Source: Boseongicola sp. SB0665_bin_10 (lineage in GTDB: Bacteria; Pseudomonadota; Alphaproteobacteria; Rhodobacterales; Rhodobacteraceae). From it: 64,000 bases of DNA. The stretch lies in contig VXSG01000044.1 of the NCBI GenBank assembly GCA_009838075.1, forward strand, positions 1 to 64,000. Reading direction: 5' to 3'. The translations under genes and the position numbers were made by a program. This document shows positions 59,125 to 64,000 of the stretch, one piece after another (position 1 is the stretch's first letter; every line of letters starts with the position of its first letter). Under the pieces are notes generated by a model. It searched no databases. It was not told where the DNA came from and worked only from the letters and a program-made list of their open reading frames with translations.

Positions 59125-59991
59125 TCATTCAAACCAGCTCCGCAGCAGCCACCTTGGTGGATGGTCCGGATGGTTCTCGAATCCGTCGCGTGCGTGCAAC
59201 ATCATCCTGTTGTTCACTACGATGATGTCGCCCCGACCTAGCATCACCGTAATGCGCAGCTCTTTCATGAGGTTGCGCGTTGCATCGATTGCCTCTTGAA
59301 CCTTGTCGTTCCAGTGCTTGGTGAAGGGGCGTCCGTTCTCCAAGAATGCGTGCATCCACCTGAAGTCGAGATTTCCCTTGTCGTCGTAGGATACGATGGG
59401 TGCCTCGACCCTTTCGCCGCGCGCCGTGTCGAAGCAGAAGGGCCGCAGGAGCACTTCGACATGGCCGGGATCGATTCCTGCCAGACTGTCCAGCAACGTG
59501 TACGCGTTCACAAAGCGGCTCGCACCACCCTTGTATGCGGGATGAATGCTGTGCAGCAGAAATGCTCCGATGGGGTTCGGCAGTTCAGTCGACTCGGTGT
59601 GCTCGACGGCTTCCTGGTTGGACGAACTGAAGTTCTGGTCCTTGCTGCTCTTGAAACGCACTCCTGCGTCCTTGACGTTCGTCACGAGATCCTGCTTCAA
59701 ATGTCTGGAATGGTGGACAATGGGATTGCCAAGGCACGGCGCGAGGCGCTTCGTCATGTGGATGCGCTGGTCAGGGTCGAGGCAAGGATAGCTGCTGCCA
59801 TCAATGATGAAGAACCCGTTGCAACTGTAGACGTGTTGATCCATGAGCGTTGAAGCCCAGTCTCTTGTGGCAACCGCCACGCACTGATCCTCATCGCCCA
59901 TCAGATCGTCCAGTATTGCCTCTGGCAACGGAACAATGGCGCTGCTGAGGTCGAAGTGACCGTTTGGCCAAAGTGAAAATGTTGATGCCAT
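59125..59991 (-). CDS. TauD/TfdA-family Fe(II)/2-oxoglutarate dioxygenase with HxE motif
   Basis: This 288-residue protein has the metal-binding pair His131 and Glu133 in EHTESTELPN, the distal His266 in RMMLHARDGF and a C-terminal Arg (RWLLRSWFE) that would bind 2-oxoglutarate. Most TauD-type enzymes have HxD; HxE is known in the clavaminate-synthase-like amino-acid hydroxylases such as VioC and AsnO, so an amino-acid or natural-product substrate is possible. Its GC content is visibly lower than that of its neighbours, and two inverted repeats precede it. Confidence 0.8.
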   Translation of the reverse strand: MASTFSLWPNGHFDLSSAIVPLPEAILDDLMGDEDQCVAVATRDWASTLMDQHVYSCNGFFIIDGSSYPCLDPDQRIHMTKRLAPCLGNPIVHHSRHLKQDLVTNVKDAGVRFKSSKDQNFSSSNQEAVEHTESTELPNPIGAFLLHSIHPAYKGGASRFVNAYTLLDSLAGIDPGHVEVLLRPFCFDTARGERVEAPIVSYDDKGNLDFRWMHAFLENGRPFTKHWNDKVQEAIDATRNLMKELRITVMLGRGDIIVVNNRMMLHARDGFENHPDHPPRWLLRSWFE

Positions 59992-60484
59992 CTCGGCGGA
60001 CCCGTTTTTGGCGACCTGTCATGGAGTCGGGATTGCAAGCCTGACCCGACTGAACAGTTCAGTGACGCAATTTCTATCAATTCCTGTCCACTTTGGACAC
60101 TGGTTTTGGATGAAGTCTGGAATGTGCCACTGCGATAGGACAATTCGGCGAATCAATGTTCCCCGTCCGCAACCTTCTGCAATGAGGTCCCACGACAGAA
60201 GGACACCCGAAACACAGCTCTGCGCAGAGGCGCGACGGTTTGAGCTCCCTCTTCTTGGGCGTACGGCACCGGTCGCCATGTTGGTGCTGCCCGGTCCCGT
60301 GCTCGTTTGCGCTTGCCCAATCGTTCTTGCCAAGCAGGACTGTGACATCGGAAACTCCTTGTCCGTTCTTCGCTCCTCTCATGCCCGCATTCGAATTCCT
60401 GTTAGCCCGCCCATGTGCAGACGTTGCCGCAAGTAGCGAGAACAGCTATGGTAGACATATCGTGATTCTTCTACCCGAAAAGCC
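59992..60484. other. Lower-GC intergenic region
   Basis: This 493-base stretch between the dioxygenase and the VapBC pair has no recognisable gene. It is less GC-rich than the genome average and holds the two inverted repeats listed separately. Frames on both strands are Cys/Arg-rich and look like chance. Confidence 0.45.
60049..60099. promoter_or_regulatory. Two inverted repeats upstream of dioxygenase gene
   Basis: ACTGAACAGTTCAGT (60049-60063, 7-bp arms around one base) and TGTCCACTTTGGACA (60085-60099, 6-bp arms around CTT) lie 58 and 94 bases upstream of the dioxygenase start. Perfect odd-spaced palindromes in front of a single gene are typical operator shapes. The regulator is unknown. 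Confidence 0.5.
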
Positions 60485-60742
60485 ATGGGCCTCAACATCA
60501 AGAACAAGGAAACCTGTTCGCTAGCCAGCGAACTCGCCAGTCTGACCGGCGAATCCAAAACAGCCGCGATCACCGTCGCGCTGCGCGAACGATTGGAACA
60601 CGTGCGTCGACTACGTGGCTTGGAAGCCCGCACCCAAGAACTTCGCGCCATCGCCGGACGCTGCGCGAAGCTCATGGGGCCAGAATCAGCGGACATTGAT
60701 CACGGCGAATTGCTTTATGACGACCTGGGTCTGCCCAAGTGA
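60485..60742 (+). CDS. VapB-type antitoxin (Rv0623-like)
   Basis: This 85-residue protein starts MGLNIKNKETCSLASELASL, then TGESKTAAITVALRERLEHV, the pattern of the PSK/Rv0623-like VapB antitoxins. It should bind the toxin downstream and repress the promoter. The stop overlaps the GTG of the toxin gene (GTGA). Confidence 0.88.
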   Translation: MGLNIKNKETCSLASELASLTGESKTAAITVALRERLEHVRRLRGLEARTQELRAIAGRCAKLMGPESADIDHGELLYDDLGLPK

Positions 60743-61161
60743 TCGTCGACAGTTCCGCCTTGCTTGCGATCCTGATTCGCGAACCGGATGCAACACGTTA
60801 CGAGGAGGCGATCCTGACCGCAACGACGTGCAGCATGTCTGTAGCGAACGTGCTGGAAACATCGATCGTCGTTGAGAGCAGAGGCGGCGTGCAGGCCGGT
60901 CATGAGTTGACCGCGTTCCTGGAAGTCGCCGAAATCCGGCCAGCTCCCGTCACTGCCGAACAACTGGAGGCGGCGCGCCAGGCATGGAGGAGATTTGGAA
61001 AGGGCCGGCATCCGGCAGCCTTGAACTTCGGAGACTGTTTCGCCTACGCACTCGCTCGAGTGACCTCTGAGCCGCTTCTGTACAAAGGCAACGACTTTGC
61101 CCTCACTGACATTCTCGCAGCGATGCCACCTGCGCATGGGCCAGCTGGCTCATCGAGCTGA
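60739..61161 (+). CDS. VapC-type PIN ribonuclease toxin
   Basis: This 140-residue PIN domain has all the acidic residues in place: IVDSSALLAILIREPDA at the start, the second Glu in ANVLETSIV and the Asp in NFGDCFAYALA, then KGNDFALTDI. The GTG start overlaps the antitoxin stop. It is unrelated in detail to the PIN toxin at the beginning of the window. It lies in the lower-GC patch with the dioxygenase. Confidence 0.92.
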   Translation: MIVDSSALLAILIREPDATRYEEAILTATTCSMSVANVLETSIVVESRGGVQAGHELTAFLEVAEIRPAPVTAEQLEAARQAWRRFGKGRHPAALNFGDCFAYALARVTSEPLLYKGNDFALTDILAAMPPAHGPAGSSS

Positions 61162-61234
61162 CCGCGTGTGCTGGCATCGGCAGACCATGCCCGTGCATGA
61201 CCGATGAAGCAGCCGGCCCGAAACTCATCGGCAG

Positions 61235-62299
61235 TCACATGCCCTTCCTCTTCAACGTGTCCCCGAATTGGATCTGCGGCGTCAGTTCCACCCTGCGCCG
61301 CCCGGAACCCTTTCCCTCGGCGTTGCGCTCCACGATGATCTCGGCAGCCTTGCGCCCGGTTTCCCGGCGACCTGCATCCATGGTAGCGAGCCTGACAGAA
61401 ATCCCGTCCAACAGTTCCGAGCCGTTGAATCCCGCGAGGCCGATCTGGCCGGGCACGTCGATTCCCCTGTCCAGCAGGTACAGCAGCCCGCCCGCACCGA
61501 TCATGTCGTTGGAATAGTAGATGAAGTCGAGATCGGGGCACCGGGTCAGGATGCACTCGGTCAGCTCGCGCCCCTTCAAGAGCGACGAGCCGCCTTCGTA
61601 GAATTCCTGGGCCGCGACCTCGATGCCTTCCTTTGCCAAGGTCTCCGTAAAGCCCTCGAACCGCTTTCGCGCACGGTGGTCCATTGGCATCTTCGTGCCA
61701 AGAAAGCCGATCCTTCGATATCCGTAACGTGCGATCTGGGCCGCCATTTCGCGTCCCGCCCTTCGATGGCTGATGCCGACAACGGAGTCGATGCACTCGC
61801 CGTCGGTGTCCATGATCTCGACCACCGGTATGCCCGACGCGGCCAGCATGGCACGCGAGGCGTCCGAATGCTCGATCCCGGCGATGATGACTCCGGACGG
61901 TCGCCAGGACAGCATCTGGAACAGCACCTGTTCCTCCTTCTCCGGCAGGTAGTTGGTCACGCCGACGACCGACTGAAGCGGCGTCTCTTCCAGGGCTTCG
62001 GAAATTCCGGTCAGGACTTCCGGGAACACCATGTTCGACAGGCTTGGGATGATGACCGCCACCAGATTGACCTTGTTCGACGCAAGAGCGCCCGCAATCC
62101 TGTTCGGCACGTAGCCAAGCGCCTTCGCCGCCCTCAGGACCTTTTCCCGTGTGGCGTCCGAGACATCCCCGCGGTTCCTCAAGACCCTGCTGACCGTCAT
62201 TTCGGAAACGCCCGAAGCCGAGGACACGTCCTTCAGCGTCAACGGCCGCGTTGGCGCCCTGGAGTCCTTCGTCAACGGAATGATCTTGTCATCGCTCAT
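61235..62299 (-). CDS. LacI-family transcriptional regulator
   Basis: This 354-residue repressor has the LacI HTH (LTLKDVSSASGVSEMTVSRVLRN) with hinge helix VPNRIAGALAS, followed by a periplasmic-binding-protein-like effector domain (IPSLSNMVFPEVLTGI, then YYSNDMIGAGGLLYLLDRG). It resembles GntR(E. coli)-type gluconate regulators. The ATG at 62299 is the likely start. No sugar transporter or catabolic gene is next to it, so its target lies elsewhere or beyond this window. Confidence 0.88.
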   Translation of the reverse strand: MSDDKIIPLTKDSRAPTRPLTLKDVSSASGVSEMTVSRVLRNRGDVSDATREKVLRAAKALGYVPNRIAGALASNKVNLVAVIIPSLSNMVFPEVLTGISEALEETPLQSVVGVTNYLPEKEEQVLFQMLSWRPSGVIIAGIEHSDASRAMLAASGIPVVEIMDTDGECIDSVVGISHRRAGREMAAQIARYGYRRIGFLGTKMPMDHRARKRFEGFTETLAKEGIEVAAQEFYEGGSSLLKGRELTECILTRCPDLDFIYYSNDMIGAGGLLYLLDRGIDVPGQIGLAGFNGSELLDGISVRLATMDAGRRETGRKAAEIIVERNAEGKGSGRRRVELTPQIQFGDTLKRKGM

Positions 62300-62396
62300 C
62301 TGATCGCCTCGCTGCAATGGCCCTCATGCCGTTGCCCGAAGGCAATGGCGCAAGCCGCTTGATCACGCCGCCAGAAAAAGGGAAAAGCGCTGAAGC

Positions 62397-62472
62397 GGCC
62401 TCGTAGCTCAGAGGATAGAGCAACCGCCTCCTAAGCGGTAGGTCATAGGTTCGACTCCTATCGGGGCCGCCA
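62397..62472 (+). tRNA. tRNA-Arg (anticodon CCU)
   Basis: The 76-nt gene folds as a standard tRNA. The acceptor stem is GGCCTCG / CGGGGCC with one G-U pair, and the D stem is GCTC/GAGC. The anticodon stem is ACCGC/GCGGT with loop CTCCTAA giving anticodon CCU, which reads AGG. The T arm contains GTTCGACTC, the discriminator is G and the CCA end is encoded. Confidence 0.97.
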
Positions 62473-62661
62473 CTCTCTCGCCGGTTCACGTCCCGACCCG
62501 CGTGCGCATGGGCGGAAACGCCGGGCATCACGAGGAATTCGGGCACCCGCGACGCCAGGCCACGGACCATGGAACCGGCACCGCGCACGGATCTCGCGAC
62601 CTGCTGACGCCCGTGTCCGGCATCGTGTCGGCGTCCTGTCCTTCGAGCGCTCCGGATCGCG

Positions 62662-63366
62662 TCAGGCCACTCGAATCGCGTTCCGGTTGATGTCCAGCAC
62701 GTAGCCTTGCCTGGCGACGGTCTTGATCAGCAACTCGGCCACGATCTGGTTGCCAAGGGCGTCCCTCAAGCGCTTGATCCGCGTGGCGCCGGAAGCTTCC
62801 TCGCAATCTTCCGGCGACCGGCCGGAAATCACTGCCTCGATCTCGGCACCGCTGAGAACTTCCCCGTCCATGCGCGCTTCCGCGAGCACGGAGATCGTCT
62901 CGACCGCCGCACTCGTCAGCTTGAACTCCATGTCGTTGATGATCACGAAGTTCCCTTCACGGTCTATCGTGAGCGAAGACACCTGGATGCCCTGCCTCTC
63001 GATCATGCCGACCCGGCGATTGAGAAGGATGATCGTGGCGACGAATGCGAGGCACGCGACGAGAAGCCCGGTTGCGAAGAGCATGAGAACAAAGATCACG
63101 AGGCGATATCCGGCGAGAACGTCGGAAAACGCGGTGCCTGACTGGGCGAGGACTTCAAGAAGCTTGATCTCCGCCTCCGAAGTCAGGTCCGCGTTGTCGA
63201 CGAAGAGCTGCTCAACACGCGCATTGAAGGCGTTCGCATCGGGCAGGTTCAGCAGGAGGAACGCTCCCGCGCCGCCGAGTATCAGGACGATCGCGACGAT
63301 GCCAAGGACGACGACGCGCGCACCAGCGACCCTCGCTTCAGAAGCGGAGGAAGTACTGTCCCGCAT
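62662..63366 (-). CDS. Membrane-anchored winged-helix protein
   Basis: This 234-residue protein has two membrane helices (about 15-38 and 88-115) enclosing a short periplasmic segment, and a cytoplasmic C-terminal domain that looks like an OmpR/ToxR-type winged helix (FVIINDMEFKLTSAAVETI, later ASGATRIKRLRDALG and TVARQGYVLDINRN). Such a layout is that of membrane-bound one-component regulators, but with the DNA-binding domain C-terminal. It overlaps the upstream small periplasmic gene by 29 nt. The start at 63366 is preferred over 63399. Function is not known. Confidence 0.65.
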   Translation of the reverse strand: MRDSTSSASEARVAGARVVVLGIVAIVLILGGAGAFLLLNLPDANAFNARVEQLFVDNADLTSEAEIKLLEVLAQSGTAFSDVLAGYRLVIFVLMLFATGLLVACLAFVATIILLNRRVGMIERQGIQVSSLTIDREGNFVIINDMEFKLTSAAVETISVLAEARMDGEVLSGAEIEAVISGRSPEDCEEASGATRIKRLRDALGNQIVAELLIKTVARQGYVLDINRNAIRVA

Positions 63367-63631
63367 CCTTCCTCCTTTGCTCCAGCCCGCTGTCGTCAAA
63401 CACCGACTGCACTTGCAGCAGTTTCCATCCGGACGCTTTCAGCCTCTCCGCGACGTCCTGCAGCACCTGATCCGACATGGTGCAGGGTTCCGCGTCGATC
63501 CGGACCACGCCGTAGTGAAGCTTGAGCGGATCTTCGCGGCTGGCCTTGTAGTCGGCGTAGCAGACGGCCTGCGCCTGTCCCGCCAAGCAAAGAAATGCCG
63601 CGAATGCGCAGGTCATGAAACGTGCATACAT
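63338..63631 (-). CDS. Small exported hypothetical protein
   Basis: This 97-residue protein has a signal peptide (MYARFMTCAFAAFLCLAGQAQA, cleaved before VCYADYK) and a short mature domain with two cysteines (CYADYKASREDPLKLHYGV, then CTMSDQVLQDVAERLK). Similar proteins are found in Rhodobacteraceae without assigned function. It overlaps the winged-helix membrane protein gene, so the two are probably functionally linked as in ToxR/ToxS-like pairs. Confidence 0.7.
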   Translation of the reverse strand: MYARFMTCAFAAFLCLAGQAQAVCYADYKASREDPLKLHYGVVRIDAEPCTMSDQVLQDVAERLKASGWKLLQVQSVFDDSGLEQRRKDAGQYFLRF

Positions 63632-63801
63632 GCCGCCAGTGTTTCCGCGCGCCAGCGAAAAATCAATATCATCCGACCCTTGGTCGCCCGTTATCCCATG
63701 TCAACGGGCTGATATTGGGTGTCCCGATCAATGCGTTCCACCCTGCAATCATGAAGCGGCAACATGGGTCGCCGCACGACATCCAAGATTGGAGAACACT
63801 C

Positions 63802-64000
63802 ATGGCCAGCAGAATAGCCCTTGCGGCATCAGCCGTCGTCGCACTCGCCTTGACGCTCCCGCCAGCCCCGGTCCGGGCCGACCCCGATGACTTTGGCAGG
63901 ATTCTGGCGGGCCTCGCGATGTTTGGATTGCTTGCCGTCGCCCTCGACGACATCGACGACGAGGCGGAAACCGCCATGGTGAAGAAACGCTGGCCACCGC
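63802..64000 (+). CDS. Exported hypothetical protein, cut by window end
   Basis: The ATG at 63802 is preceded by GGAGAAC. The first 66 residues have a signal peptide (MASRIALAASAVVALALTLP, cleaved near VRA-DPDD) and a hydrophobic segment (RILAGLAMFGLLAVALDD) followed by an acidic stretch. The frame is open to the last base, so the gene continues beyond the window. No family recognised. Confidence 0.6.
   Translation, partial: MASRIALAASAVVALALTLPPAPVRADPDDFGRILAGLAMFGLLAVALDDIDDEAETAMVKKRWPP

Noticed and set aside
62397-62472. tRNA-Arg(CCU) as an integration site of a genomic island
   Set aside because: No integrase gene and no repeated copy of the tRNA 3' end was seen nearby, so there is no support within the window.

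Overview
The window is a high-GC, gene-dense chromosomal segment of an alphaproteobacterium, most likely a member of the Rhodobacterales (roseobacter-like). The evidence is the DUF4170 gene beside lpxK, a soeABC-type cytoplasmic sulfite dehydrogenase, a zinc-ribbon DinB, phaA-phaB, ETF-ubiquinone oxidoreductase, and several small membrane and periplasmic proteins of types usual in that order. No plasmid, phage structural gene, insertion sequence, CRISPR array or rRNA was seen. Most of the sequence is core metabolism, interrupted by accessory patches rich in toxin-antitoxin modules.

Region by region. 1-2783: nothing recognisable in 1-179, then a Phd/PIN toxin-antitoxin pair and lpxK. 2784-8389: DUF4170, a metallophosphoesterase, an arsenic-type aquaporin, and the complete serine pathway (serA and serC on the minus strand, serB divergent). 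8450-11781: thiamine uptake operon thiB-thiP-thiQ behind a TPP riboswitch. 12170-13588: an in-frame fused toxin-antitoxin gene with an operator palindrome, a truncated second antitoxin and a HEAT-like protein. 13773-18645: a promoter and palindrome, then an aspartate-dehydrogenase-like gene, an ABC transporter of the tryptophan (TrpXYZ) type and kynureninase, followed by a broken alpha/beta hydrolase on the other strand. 19392-27775: MarR regulator, aroC, rnhB, an SPFH/NfeD pair, dinB, a soluble lytic transglycosylase and dapA.

27776-41043 looks like an accessory block between dapA and smpB. It carries a branched-chain-type ABC transporter (periplasmic protein, two permeases, two ATPases), an aldehyde dehydrogenase, a coniferyl-alcohol-dehydrogenase-like SDR and a flotillin. 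These read as one uptake-and-oxidation unit, perhaps for aromatic alcohols or aldehydes. Tandem HicAB modules, a two-TM potassium channel and a cytochrome P450 follow.

41044-50064 returns to core genes: smpB, greA, ETF-QO, a TPR protein, ispE, a polyprenyl diphosphate synthase, a DUF2007 gene with an RNA methyltransferase, and DUF465. 50323-52341 is phaB/phaA (polyhydroxyalkanoate precursors). 52439-57001 is soeABC, divergent from a thiamine-diphosphate enzyme of unknown substrate. 59125-61161 is visibly lower in GC and holds a non-heme iron dioxygenase with an HxE motif plus a VapBC pair; it was probably acquired. The end has a LacI-type regulator, tRNA-Arg(CCU), a membrane-anchored winged-helix protein with a small periplasmic partner, and an exported protein cut by the window edge.
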